Under the pieces are notes generated by a model. The model saw nothing but the letters and a program-made list of their open reading frames with translations, was not told the DNA's origin and ran no database searches. Made by a program: the position numbers and the translations under genes. DNA of 64,000 bases from Enterococcus lacertideformus (GTDB lineage Bacteria; Bacillota; Bacilli; Lactobacillales; Enterococcaceae), in NCBI GenBank assembly GCA_015680865.1, contig JADAKE010000013.1, positions 50,386 to 114,385 of the forward strand, written 5' to 3'. Shown here one piece after another: positions 9,090-18,595 of the stretch; position 1 is the stretch's first letter, and the number at the start of each line of letters is the position of its first letter.

Positions 9090-9861
9090 AACAGCACATG
9101 AGATCGTTCAGCTGGCACGTGAGAAGGATCGTTGGACTAGCCTTGATTGTTTTGAAGCGATTTTTGAAGACTTTCAAGAATTTCACGGGGATCGGCTGTT
9201 TGGTGATGATGAAGCAGTTGTTGGTGGTATCGCTAATTTAGACAAAAAACCAGTGATCGGGATACAAAAAGGACGTGATCTACAAGAAAACATTCGCAGA
9301 AATTTTGGTTCGCTACATCCTGAAGGTTATCGGAAAGCTCTAAGATTGATGAAGCAATCAGAAAAATTCAATCGACCAATCATCACATTCATCAATACTG
9401 CAGGTGCTTATTGTGGGATTGGTGCAGAAGAACGTGGTGAAGGAGAAGCGATAGCTCGCAATCTGTTAGAGATGTCTGATCTAAAAGTACCGATTATTGC
9501 CATTATTATTGGTGAAGGTGGCAGTGGCGGTGCTTTAGCCTTAGGTCTAGCAGATGAAGTGTGGATGTTAGAACAAACGATTTATGCCGTTTTATCTCCA
9601 GAAGGTTTTGCTTCAATCCTTTGGAAAGATGGAAATCGAGCAGCTGAAGCAGCTGAACTCATGAAAGTAGCGGCAGCTGAACTTTTAGAATTGGACGTTA
9701 TTGACCGTGTCATACCAGAAACGTTTAATGGTCAACCTTTATGCAAAGAAAAAGTAAGCCGTATGATACAAAAGTCTTTGATAGAAAAACTGACGGAATT
9801 ATGCAGGTATTCAACAGAGGAATTAATTGAACAAAGATATCAAAGGTTTCGGAAATTTTAA
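9082..9861 (+). CDS. accA: AccA, carboxyltransferase alpha subunit
   Basis: This is a 259-residue AccA with the motifs [42 protein letters not shown] and [13 protein letters not shown], forming the malonyl-CoA-generating active site with AccD. The frame is open throughout. One oddity is [12 protein letters not shown], where I recall most homologues having Pro in place of this Cys, so it may be a missense change or lineage variation. The gene ends the FASII operon and is followed by a strong terminator. Without AccB, AccC and AccD it would have no partners. Confidence 0.92.
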   Translation: MDKTAHEIVQLAREKDRWTSLDCFEAIFEDFQEFHGDRLFGDDEAVVGGIANLDKKPVIGIQKGRDLQENIRRNFGSLHPEGYRKALRLMKQSEKFNRPIITFINTAGAYCGIGAEERGEGEAIARNLLEMSDLKVPIIAIIIGEGGSGGALALGLADEVWMLEQTIYAVLSPEGFASILWKDGNRAAEAAELMKVAAAELLELDVIDRVIPETFNGQPLCKEKVSRMIQKSLIEKLTELCRYSTEELIEQRYQRFRKF

Positions 9862-9884
9862 TTGAACTTTTAACAAAATAAGGT

Positions 9885-9930
9885 GCCCCAAAAAGTTATC
9901 ATTTTTATAGACAACTTTTTGGGGCCATTT
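9885..9930 (+). terminator. Terminator of the FASII operon
   Basis: GCCCCAAAAAGTT (9885-9897) pairs perfectly with AACTTTTTGGGGC (9913-9925). This is a strong stem, 24 bases after the accA stop. A T-rich stretch follows. Confidence 0.8.
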
Positions 9931-10050
9931 ATTTTTCCTAACTTTTTTCATTTTAATAATAGTTGTTATAAAATAAATATTCTTTTTATAAGATTATATA
10001 CATTTTAAAGTTGATAAAATACATAATTTTAAATAAATATTCAAATAAAT

Positions 10051-10079
10051 ATTTTTTTTTGAAATTTTCATGCTATAAT
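10051..10079 (+). promoter_or_regulatory. Extended -10 promoter of the amino-acid ABC operon
   Basis: TGCTATAAT gives an extended -10 element (TATAAT at 10074-10079) with only a weak T-rich -35 region 17 bases upstream. The ribosome site AGGAGG at 10109 follows. The preceding 120 bases are AT-rich without any gene. Confidence 0.5.
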
Positions 10080-10120
10080 GAGTTCACTTATCAAAAAAGT
10101 TTCATAGTAGGAGGAAAAAA

Positions 10121-10948
10121 ATTTTAGGTATCTTTACAACACTTTTTGCTTTAATCATTTTAGGAGCATGTGGGAGTAACAGTAGTACTGCTTCTAACTC
10201 ATCGAATCAAGCAGGGGATAAATTGGCAATAATCAAAGAAAGTGGCGTCTTAAAAGTTGCTACATCTGCTGATTATGCACCATTTGAATTTCATACGATG
10301 ATTGACGGTAAAGATAAAATTTTTGGATCTGATATTGATTTAGTCATGGCCATTGCTGAAGAACTAGGTGTTAAGCTTGAAGTATCAGATATGAATTTCA
10401 ATACCGTATTAGCTTCGTTGAAAGAGGGAAAAACAGATCTTGCGATTTCTGCCATTTCAGCAACGAAGGAAAGAAAACAACAATTTGACTTTACAAATGA
10501 TTACTATAACCCACCACAAGTAGTCATTATCAATAAAAAGAATAAAGCTACTTATAATAGTGTCAATGCATTAAAAGGGAAAAACGTAGGAGTACAAAAA
10601 GGTTCGATCCAAGAAGAAATCGTCCAACAACAAATTAAAGGTGCAAAAATTGTAACCATTGATAAAGTTCCTAATATGATCGTTGAAATCAATCAAGGTT
10701 CATTAGATGCAGTGGTTGTGGAAAAAACAATTGCACAATCTTATGTGGTACAAAATCCTGATTTGATGATTGCAAATATCACGCTAGAGCCGTCACCAGA
10801 GGAAGCTTTTGCAATTGCTTTACCTAAAGGCAATAGTAAGTTACAAAAAGAATTAAACCGCATCATCCAAAAGTTGATGGATGAAGGGAAAATTGAAGAA
10901 TTTATTCAAAAAAATAATGAACTAGCTGAAAAAACAGCAACAGAATAG
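10121..10948 (+). CDS. Amino-acid ABC transporter substrate-binding lipoprotein, ATG start missing
   Basis: This is a solute-binding protein of the polar amino acid (Gln/Arg/His-type, SBP_bac_3) family. Motifs are VLKVATSADYAPFEF, DIDLVMAIAEELG and ISAISATKERKQQFDFT. A lipoprotein signal sits at the front of the same frame: LGIFTTLFALIILGACGS, with lipobox LGAC. No ATG, GTG or TTG precedes the signal in frame after the upstream stop. AGGAGG at 10109 is followed by A6 and then ATT 10121, so the usual ATG-AAA has been lost and ATT would have to serve. The next possible start, TTG 10223, would give a protein without signal or lipid anchor. Secretion may be impaired. It lies 12 bases upstream of the permease gene. 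Confidence 0.8.
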   Translation: MLGIFTTLFALIILGACGSNSSTASNSSNQAGDKLAIIKESGVLKVATSADYAPFEFHTMIDGKDKIFGSDIDLVMAIAEELGVKLEVSDMNFNTVLASLKEGKTDLAISAISATKERKQQFDFTNDYYNPPQVVIINKKNKATYNSVNALKGKNVGVQKGSIQEEIVQQQIKGAKIVTIDKVPNMIVEINQGSLDAVVVEKTIAQSYVVQNPDLMIANITLEPSPEEAFAIALPKGNSKLQKELNRIIQKLMDEGKIEEFIQKNNELAEKTATE

Positions 10949-10960
10949 AGGTTAACAAGT

Positions 10961-11644
10961 GTGGATTTTTCTTTTTTAGACAAATATTTTCCTTACTTTA
11001 TATCAGGTACAGGAATTACAATCATTATTTCAATTGTGACAATTATCTTAGGAACATGTATTGGTTTGGTGATGGCACTAATGAAACTTGCCAAAAATAA
11101 ACCAATGAACTTCTTAGCCAATATCTATATCGAATTACTTCGTGGTACGCCGATGCTTTTACAAATCATGATTGGCTTTTTATTACTCCAACGTTTTTTT
11201 CCTTCAAAAAGTGTTGAAATAGGTGTCCTAACTATTGATCTTGGTCGCTTGATTCCTGGTATGATTATTTTATCTTTAAACTCTGGTGCCTATGTGGCTG
11301 AAATTATTCGTGGCGGAATCCTAGCTGTTAATCATGGACAAACTGAAGCCTCTTATTCCTTAGGGATGCGTCCAGCACAGACGATGCGTTATGTCATTTT
11401 GCCTCAAGCGTTAAGAAATATTTTACCTCCTTTAGGTAATGAGTTCATTACGCTAATCAAAGATTCTTCACTTTTAACTACTATCGGCATCAATGAACTG
11501 ATGGGAGCTGCTCAAATCGTTATATCGAATGCGTATATTCCGTTAGAACCCTATTTTGTAGCTGCAACTGTTTATTTGGGGATGACGTTTGTGACTTCAC
11601 GTTTGTTGAATAAATGGGAACGAAAACTAGGTAAAGGATATTAA
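10961..11644 (+). CDS. Amino-acid ABC transporter permease
   Basis: The 227-residue HisM/GlnP-type inner membrane protein starts at GTG 10961. The first membrane segment is at about residues 14-38 (ISGTGITIIISIVTIILG), and several more follow. The cytoplasmic EAA loop that contacts the ATPase is TEASYSLGMRPAQTMRYVIL. RGTPMLLQI is typical of the polar amino acid subfamily. It forms an importer with the binding protein upstream and the ATPase downstream. Substrate cannot be fixed from sequence; glutamine, arginine or cystine are all plausible. Confidence 0.9.
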   Translation: MDFSFLDKYFPYFISGTGITIIISIVTIILGTCIGLVMALMKLAKNKPMNFLANIYIELLRGTPMLLQIMIGFLLLQRFFPSKSVEIGVLTIDLGRLIPGMIILSLNSGAYVAEIIRGGILAVNHGQTEASYSLGMRPAQTMRYVILPQALRNILPPLGNEFITLIKDSSLLTTIGINELMGAAQIVISNAYIPLEPYFVAATVYLGMTFVTSRLLNKWERKLGKGY

Positions 11645-11662
11645 TGGTAGGGAGCGAATAAG

Positions 11663-12397
11663 ATGAGTAGGGCATTGATCGAAATTGAACATTTAAACAA
11701 GAAGTATGGTGAAAACGAAGTATTAAAAGACATCTCTACGAAAATCTATCCTGGAGAAGTTTTAGTACTTTTAGGACCATCTGGTTCTGGTAAAAGTACG
11801 TTGTTAAGGTGTATCAACTTATTAGAAGTTCCAACTTCAGGAAGAATCGTATTTGATGGGGCGATCATTACAGAGAAACAAAATGATATCTTTAAAACAA
11901 GAGAAAAACTGGGCATGGTTTTTCAACAGTTTAACTTATTTCCAAATATGACAGTACTAGAAAATATTATCTTGTCACCGATTAAAGTAAAAAAAGTATC
12001 AAAAAAAGAGGCAGAAAAGATTGCCAGAGATTTGTTGGAAAAAGTAGGATTAGCTGATAAAGCAGCTGCATACCCCCAATCTTTATCTGGTGGACAACAA
12101 CAAAGAGTCGCTATTGCTCGAGCTCTTGCAATGCAACCTGATGTGATGTTATTTGATGAGCCTACTTCAGCACTTGATCCAGAAATGGTCGGTGAAGTAT
12201 TAGAAATCATACTACAATTAGCCAAAGAGGGGATGACCATGATCATTGTGACACATGAAATTGGGTTTGCAAAAGAAGTAAGTAATCGAATTCTTTTTAT
12301 AGATGGCGGAGTCATCGTTGAAGAAGGCACACCTACTGCAATTTTTGAGCAAACAAAGCACCCAAGGACAGTTGATTTTTTATCAAAAATATTGTAA
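11663..12397 (+). CDS. Amino-acid ABC transporter ATP-binding protein
   Basis: This is a 244-residue GlnQ-type ATPase. It has Walker [13 protein letters not shown] (about 37-48), Q-loop [18 protein letters not shown], signature [15 protein letters not shown], Walker [16 protein letters not shown] and switch His in [12 protein letters not shown]. It powers the permease encoded 18 bases upstream. It is intact and is the last gene of the importer operon, before a terminator hairpin. Confidence 0.94.
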   Translation: MSRALIEIEHLNKKYGENEVLKDISTKIYPGEVLVLLGPSGSGKSTLLRCINLLEVPTSGRIVFDGAIITEKQNDIFKTREKLGMVFQQFNLFPNMTVLENIILSPIKVKKVSKKEAEKIARDLLEKVGLADKAAAYPQSLSGGQQQRVAIARALAMQPDVMLFDEPTSALDPEMVGEVLEIILQLAKEGMTMIIVTHEIGFAKEVSNRILFIDGGVIVEEGTPTAIFEQTKHPRTVDFLSKIL

Positions 12398-12421
12398 AAA
12401 TAGCTAAATTTTATAGGAACG

Positions 12422-12470
12422 ACTACGAATATTCTTCTGACTGGGATATGGAAGACATTCGTAGTTTTTT
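12422..12470 (+). terminator. Terminator of the ABC importer operon
   Basis: ACTACGAAT (12422-12430) pairs with ATTCGTAGT (12457-12465), followed by a run of T. It lies 24 bases after the ATPase stop. Confidence 0.65.
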
Positions 12471-12512
12471 GTTAAAAGGAGTCAACTAAGAATTAATTTT
12501 AGCAGATTAGCA

Positions 12513-12591
12513 GGTCAGAAAATTATTCGTCTCACTCTTTTAACTTATATGAAGACAGTAGGTTCTTGTGAGCGAATGGGAGAGGCGGACC
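12513..12591. other. Possible structured RNA upstream of the type VII locus
   Basis: The 500-base gap 12398-12898 has no gene. Within it ATTCG-T-CTCAC (12525-12535) can pair with GTGAGCGAAT (12568-12577), ten pairs with one bulge. Outside it GGTC (12513-12516) could pair with GACC (12588-12591). No T-run follows, so it is not an ordinary terminator. The function is unknown. Confidence 0.35.
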
Positions 12592-12828
12592 AATTATTTT
12601 TTATGTTGAAATAAGAGAAGGGTCAGTATACTTTATAAGAATAAATTCAATCTGTGTATTTTTATAAAAATCTCAGAGTGTTTTATTTGTAGGTTCTCTA
12701 TGTACATTTAAATTGATTTATAAAAATAATGAACAAGTAAAAGGAGATATATTTTTTTGCTCCTATATGACTTAATCTGCTAGTATATTTGAAGCTTTTT
12801 CTTTAATTAAGTTTTTATTAAAAAAATA

Positions 12829-12858
12829 TTGACAAATTTAATTGAAAACGTATACAAT
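12829..12858 (+). promoter_or_regulatory. Promoter of the type VII secretion locus
   Basis: A consensus TTGACA at 12829-12834 is followed by TATACAAT (TATACA at 12851 with a 16-base spacer, or TACAAT at 12853 with 18). It lies 40 bases upstream of the esxA start. The long AT-rich tract before it could serve as an UP element. Confidence 0.65.
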
Positions 12859-12898
12859 ATCTGTGTACATAAAATGAATATAGACTGGAGAGGTTAGA

Positions 12899-13195
12899 AT
12901 GGCAGGAGCAATTTCCGTCACACCCGAACAACTGAAGTCACAAGCAAAGGTTTATACACAGTCACAGCAACAAATTCAAGATGCGATTCGTAAGGTGAAT
13001 TCAATGAATCAACAAATCGCTCAAGAATGGAAGGGACAAGCGTTTCAATCGTATTTGGAACAGTACAAATAATTAGAAGGAAATGTCAAAAAAATGGAAG
13101 AATTATTGCTTAGTATCAATAGTCAGTTGAACAAGTATGCAGATACAGTTGCGCAACGTGATCAACAAGATGCAAGTTCTTTCGGCTTAAGCTAA
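12899..13195 (+). pseudogene. esxA: EsxA, WXG100 secreted protein, nonsense mutation
   Basis: ATG 12899 (MAGAISVTPEQLKSQAKVY) follows GGAGAGG. The protein is a 98-residue helical hairpin with the WXG turn in EWKGQAF at residues 44-50. TAA at 13070-13072 interrupts it at codon 58, in QYK-stop-LEGN, probably from CAA or GAA. The same frame then continues [19 protein letters not shown] to the end SSFGLS. EsxA is the hallmark substrate and structural partner of EssC. A 57-residue product would lack the whole second helix. The gene is too short to stand out as an open frame, so it is easily missed. Confidence 0.9.
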
Positions 13196-13209
13196 AACTA
13201 TAAAATAAG

Positions 13210-13243
13210 AGCGCCAGGGCAATTCATTGCGCAGGCGTTTTTT
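13210..13243 (+). terminator. Hairpin between esxA and esaA
   Basis: AGCGCCAGGGC and GCGCAGGCGTTTTTT form an imperfect GC-rich hairpin with a T-run directly after the esxA stop. Such a partial terminator would let esxA be made in excess over the membrane machinery genes. Confidence 0.55.
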
Positions 13244-13263
13244 GTTTAGGAGAGAAGAGCAAA

Positions 13264-16200
13264 TTGAAACATAAACTAAAAGAGTATTTTCCAATCCTTG
13301 CAATTCTGATAGGAAGTCTTTTGCTTTTATCTATTCTTTCGTATATTGGTTTCAAAAGTGAAAATGTTCAACAAATATCTAATGAAAAAACGAAAAAAAT
13401 GCAATATGTATTGGTGAATGAGGATAAAGGAACAGTTTTTGAAGGAAGAACCTACATGCTAGGGACTGATTTTGTTACGTTGATCAATCAAGATACAGCA
13501 AATCGTTGGGAAACAACTACAAGAGACATCGCTAGTCGGGGAGTAAAAGAAGGACAATTTGATGCTCAGATCATTATTCCACAAGATTTTTCAGCACGAC
13601 TACTTTCCTTACAAAGTATAAACCCTGAAAAGGCATTGGTCGAGTATCAAGTAAGAGAAGGTCAGAATGAGCTAACGAATCAAGCAATTCAAGGGAAAGT
13701 GAATGAGATTCTGAAAGACTTCAATCAAAGAATTGTACAAATGTATTTTTCAAGTATTATAGGAAACCTGACAGAAGCACAACAACATGTTAATCAGATG
13801 GTTGGACTGGAAACAAATCATAAAAATAATCTGGAGAAGACAATTTATCTCCCATTTAAAGAAGTTCCTCCTAATTTTTCAAAGATTATTGATATTACAA
13901 GTATTTTAGACGAAGAAAATAAGCTGTTTACATCGGAATAGGAAGCATTTATACAATCGGTCAAACAATTGATGGAAAATAACAACGCAAATTTGGAAGA
14001 TAACAGTCAATCTACAAAAGATGTGCAAAAAACTGTGAACGATTATGCTAACGAAGCGAATGGTAAACTTGAAACCTCCATCAAACAATTTAATGAACAG
14101 TTTGAGAAGCAAAAGGAACAATTAGAAAACCAATGGGGGAATGATTTAAAAGGCTATAAAAGTCAATATGATGATTTTGATAATAGTGTACATAACCAAT
14201 TAGGATTATTTTTTACAAAGGGAACTAATGACTCTGATGATTCTGGTGTTTATACCAATTTTTTTACAAATGCATCTGTTTTTAAAAAGATGCAAAGTAA
14301 GAGAATTGAAGAGCTGATAAATAGGATCAACGAACTAGAAAAGCAAGTAGTGGAATTAACAATATTAAAAGAAGATATTGCCAAAAAGTATTATAATGAT
14401 CAAACTGCTACACCAGAAACTGCAACTGAAGATCAAGTGAAAATGGCTATTTCAAATCTATTATCTCCTATAGAAAAAGAATCAGAGATAAAGGAAGATG
14501 GAAACTATATACAAGCTATAAATGATGAACTGTCACAACTACAAAATGCGGCTTTTCCATCAGCTGCCGATTTTCCCACTCTTTTACAAACCCTTACAAC
14601 TACAGATTTATTAACACCTACCGAAAGTGCCAAGCTAGATGCGTCCTATCAGATTGTCACGGAATATGAGCCTACGTTAACTGGGAATGGCAATCAGTTT
14701 AATTTGTTAGAGACAACATCAAAAGAAAATCTTTCATCGGTATTTACGGTTACCAGTACAGTTGGTGTCAGTTTAAAACCCGGAACAAATCAAATTTTAG
14801 ATTTTTCGTATATATTTAATGCTGGAAGTAGTGGGACAATTGAACTTATCAATTTAGAAGCAATACGAGCAGGATTAGAACAACAAATGAATGCCCGTTT
14901 GTCTTTATCAGATTATACAGCGATTGTGACGGTAAATGGTACACAACTGAGTATTACTATTGGGCTGAAAGAAATAAGTAATATCCCACCTCAAGCACCG
15001 CTAACTAATGAAATGTTATATACATTTGATTCTGAGATTCAATGGGACTACCCCAATGATGTGAGTAGTAATGAATATTTCCAGTGTAATTATTCTTGGC
15101 GACTAAACGGGACAAGTACTTCTGGACAATTGGCGACTTACATTGATAAAGATCAGCCTTTAAAAGAATATTTGCAAGAACTATTCCGTCTTTTCACCTC
15201 TTTAACTTCAACTGCTGAGAAAATAACAACCATTTATGCTGATCCATTGATGCTAGATATTATTCATTTTTCTGAATATGTGATGAGTAATCCTGGGAAA
15301 TCTTTTAGCGAGCTAGCTACGCAAGATTCTGTTTATTGGCTCTATAATAACGTTACTGATGTAAAAAAAATTACTCAAATTTCAGATTCGTTATATCAGA
15401 ATTATAAAGCAAATGGAGATAGCCTATATAACGATATTGTGGAACAAATCAATAAATTAGAATCTACAATCGGAACTAGTGCTGATAAAAATGAAGAGGA
15501 AGCGATAACCTTGTATGGAACGCTAAATCTTATGACTATCCCAGATATGATGCTACAAGACGCTCTCGTATTAGGAAACTGGTTCAATAATGCAAATCAA
15601 GAAATTGAAAAAACATACCATTCATGGAAAGAAACAGAACATGTAGCATTGGAGTCCATCATCACGGACACAAATGTTCACCCTGACAAGAATGAGACTG
15701 CTACGATTAATGCAACTACAGAGAACTTGGTAAAAAGCATTCAAGTATTGGCTAGCAGTTCAAAAGAAACAGCTAAAATAATAGAAGAAGCCGCTGCAAA
15801 GGTAAAGGATGTCGCTCCAACCATTGAGGGATTAAAAGAATCTACGGATAAAGTAAAAGGCAACGCAAATGATATTTTAATAAATTTGGATAAAACTGTT
15901 GCCGATGTTCAGAAAAAAACAGATGATCATTCTAAGTATGCAGAAGCCTTTAACAAAGTACTTTCTAATACAAAAAATGGTGGTTCAGATAATAAAACAG
16001 TTTTTAACTTTCTTTCGAATCCAATTCAAGAAAAAGGTGAGTTTGGAAAAACAAGACAAAACTCTTTGATCCCATATTACGCAACCATCATTGCTACCTT
16101 TATCATTCTTTTAGTTGCGATTGCGATGCAAAAATATATGAAGCGTAGAAAGATGGTCAAAACAGACTTACTGCTGAATCCATCAAGAGCTTGGTACAAT

Positions 16201-16635
16201 ATGTCAAATATGCGCGTGATCCTGTTAAGCAGCATTGTCTTGTCTAGCGCATTTTCTCTTACTTTGAGCTTTATTGTTAGAATAGATACGAAATTTTCTT
16301 GGTTTACTTATGCTTTTTTAGTTTTACTTGCAGGCTTACTATTGACACTTGGCTGTATGAGACAGTTCAGATTACTGATGATTTATCTTAGCGGTGCAAT
16401 ACTAGGACTATTTTTTATGCTGACGCCATTGCTAGGGGTAACCACTAAGACAGGCACATTCACGAATATACTTTATCGAATATCACCGTTACAAAATATC
16501 CAAAATGGATTTACTGCATTGTCAAACGGAGCTAGCATTGGCTGGGGAAGCTATCTGATTCTCGGAATTTTAGCAGTGAGTGGGCTTCTATTGAATTTTT
16601 TAGCGAAACCAGAAGATGAAAAAACAAACGTGTGA
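13264..16635 (+). pseudogene. esaA: EsaA/YueB type VII secretion membrane protein, nonsense mutation
   Basis: EsaA is a large membrane protein of type VIIb secretion; its Bacillus homologue YueB is the SPP1 phage receptor. It starts at TTG 13264 behind GGAGAGAAG. A first membrane helix (YFPILAILIGSLLLLSILSYI) is followed by a long extracellular part with coiled-coil segments. A cluster of five to six membrane helices at the C-terminus starts at SLIPYYATIIATFIILLVA. A TAG at 13939-13941 (LFTSE-stop-EAFIQ) interrupts codon 226; the same frame then stays open for 898 more codons. Only one base change is needed. The 225-residue fragment would keep only the first helix. Confidence 0.92.
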
Positions 16636-16666
16636 TCTTTTCGATTAATTATAAGGGAGAAAAACG

Positions 16667-17158
16667 GTGCAATACAGGCTTAAAAGTGAGTTTAAAACGA
16701 TTTTGAAAGGACTACTTATTTCGCTGTTGATTTTTTTACAAAGTATTTCTGTTCATGCAGATACTGGAAACTTAAAAATAAATAATCAGGTGATTTACGA
16801 AAAGAATGAGGATAGTCAGAATAACTCTGCTACCTTTACGATTAGTCAATTATTTATGGAAGAGATGTCTGAGCAGAATAAACAGCTAGATGAAGAAAAA
16901 ACAAAGCAAATTATAAATGCACAAAAAGAAGTTTTTGTGAAAGAGATACCAACGCAATATACTATTACTCAAGAAATAACCCCCCGCCTTTTCGCACATG
17001 GTTATACATTGAAAGACAGTTTAAATGCAAGTAGTTCGGGATTGAAAAAAGCCAATCATAGCGGATTTATTTTACTATATGTGGTTGGTAGTTTCTTGAT
17101 TGTAGGGCTTGGATTTGGATTAGGTCGAACATTCCCTACATGGAGAAAAAAAGGATAG
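16667..17158 (+). CDS. essA: EssA, type VII secretion membrane protein
   Basis: This 163-residue protein from GTG 16667 has a signal-like N-terminal helix (LKGLLISLLIFLQSISVHA), a charged extracytoplasmic part and one C-terminal membrane helix (GFILLYVVGSFLIVGLGFGLG). This matches the EssA/YueC-like accessory protein of type VIIb systems. Its place between esaA and esaB is the canonical one. No lesion is visible, but its partner genes are broken. Confidence 0.85.
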   Translation: MQYRLKSEFKTILKGLLISLLIFLQSISVHADTGNLKINNQVIYEKNEDSQNNSATFTISQLFMEEMSEQNKQLDEEKTKQIINAQKEVFVKEIPTQYTITQEITPRLFAHGYTLKDSLNASSSGLKKANHSGFILLYVVGSFLIVGLGFGLGRTFPTWRKKG

Positions 17159-17172
17159 GAAGGTAGAACCTT

Positions 17173-17433
17173 ATGAGAAAAGACACGTCTATTGGTATAG
17201 GTTTACATGTGGAAAAACAAATAATTGATTTACAGATTCCTATCAAAGTTTCTGGAAATCGTTTGAAAGAGTTATTAAGAGAATCATTAGAGTTATTGAA
17301 TATCTCTTTACCTGAAACATTTGAGTTAGAGATACTGAATAAAGCAATTAAGTTACAAGGAGAAGTAATTCTGGCCAACTATGCACTAGGCAATGGCGAT
17401 CAATTGATTGTGAAAGAAACAATGAAAAAATAA
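17173..17433 (+). CDS. esaB: EsaB/YukD ubiquitin-like type VII protein
   Basis: This 86-residue protein has the ubiquitin-like fold pattern of YukD/EsaB: beta-strand SIGIGLHVEKQIIDLQIP, then the helix RLKELLRESLELL, then strands around EILNKAIKLQGEVILANY and the end GDQLIVKE. EsaB is a cytoplasmic regulator or accessory factor of type VIIb secretion. ATG 17173 follows AGGAAGGTAG. It is intact and lies 14 bases after essA. Confidence 0.88.
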   Translation: MRKDTSIGIGLHVEKQIIDLQIPIKVSGNRLKELLRESLELLNISLPETFELEILNKAIKLQGEVILANYALGNGDQLIVKETMKK

Positions 17434-17446
17434 AGGAGCCTATGAC

Positions 17447-18595
17447 GTGAGTGAAGCAAAAGACATATCAGAAAAAGTAGATATCCAAGTTCAAAAAGAT
17501 AAGGTATTAGTCACATTACAAGCGAATCAATACCGCTTAGCGGAAGTAGATCAGTTTCAATTGGTTCTCCAAAAAAACGAAACGTTATTAGCAGGAGAAG
17601 TGCTGGAGGCAACCGAAGAACGGTTCGTTTTATCTTATGATAAAGATGTTTATGCCGTACAGATCGAAGAGGCGGTACGGAAAATGACAGCCATCAATCG
17701 GTTGATCTTAGCACAAAAGATTCGTTTTATTCAGCCATTCATCCATCCAAGAAACATCCTTCTTTTGGGGGAAGAATTATCCATTGCGCATAGAGGGTTT
17801 ATGGATCTAGTTGTACCATATGTGACTAATGAAGAAAAATTTTTAAAACAATATCGTGCCTTGATTTTATTTATTCTTCATCCAAAATTAGCGTATGAAC
17901 AGTTGATTGAAGGATCGGGAATATTACAAGATCCTCTGTCTAAAAGCATTCAAGCAGCACGTTCACCAGAAGAAGTTGATCACGTGATCAGTGAGCAAGT
18001 CGTTCTACAAAAAATGAAACAAGAGAAACAAAATAGATTTGTCAACAAAAAAAGCTATACATTGTTTAAATGGGGGAGCTTCGTATTGTTGGCTACAACC
18101 CTTCTTTTAGGTTTCTTTGTTGGAAATTACGCCTTGAAAAAAGTCCCCATACAAGAAAGAATCATTGCAGCAGAAGCAAATTATATTGCTAATAATTATT
18201 CGGATGTATTAAAAACTCTAAAAGAAGATATCCCAGAAAGCTTACCTAAAAGTGCACAACATGTGTATGCAGTAAGCTCGATACAGTTAGACAATTTATC
18301 TAATGAGCAAAAAGAGCTGATTTTAAATAATCTTTCTCAAAAATCAAACGAGAACACGCTCTTATACTGGATAAATATAGGTAAAGGTGAATTTGAAAAA
18401 GCACTAGATATTGCTCAAAACATAGGAGACAATCAGTTTATTTTACATGCCTATACAAAATTGTATGATGCGACAAAACTAAACACAAAAATGAATGGTG
18501 AAAAGAAACAAAAACGATTGATGAAATACGAAGAAGCGATTGCTAAATATATGAAATTATTGGGGGGACCAACCGATGATTCTGAACACGAATAA
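17447..18595 (+). CDS. essB: EssB, type VII secretion pseudokinase-like membrane protein
   Basis: The 382-residue protein begins at GTG 17447 behind AAAGGAGCC. The cytoplasmic pseudokinase-like domain covers about residues 1-210. One membrane helix follows (LFKWGSFVLLATTLLLGFFVG, about 207-228), then an extracellular helical repeat domain. EssB links the machinery to EssC. The reading frame is complete and overlaps essC by 20 bases, so the two are likely coupled. Confidence 0.9.
   Translation: MSEAKDISEKVDIQVQKDKVLVTLQANQYRLAEVDQFQLVLQKNETLLAGEVLEATEERFVLSYDKDVYAVQIEEAVRKMTAINRLILAQKIRFIQPFIHPRNILLLGEELSIAHRGFMDLVVPYVTNEEKFLKQYRALILFILHPKLAYEQLIEGSGILQDPLSKSIQAARSPEEVDHVISEQVVLQKMKQEKQNRFVNKKSYTLFKWGSFVLLATTLLLGFFVGNYALKKVPIQERIIAAEANYIANNYSDVLKTLKEDIPESLPKSAQHVYAVSSIQLDNLSNEQKELILNNLSQKSNENTLLYWINIGKGEFEKALDIAQNIGDNQFILHAYTKLYDATKLNTKMNGEKKQKRLMKYEEAIAKYMKLLGGPTDDSEHE

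Noticed and set aside
11923..12330. Minus-strand 135-codon open frame inside the ABC ATPase gene
   Set aside because: It is the antisense shadow of a well-conserved ATPase and has low-complexity composition typical of such shadows.
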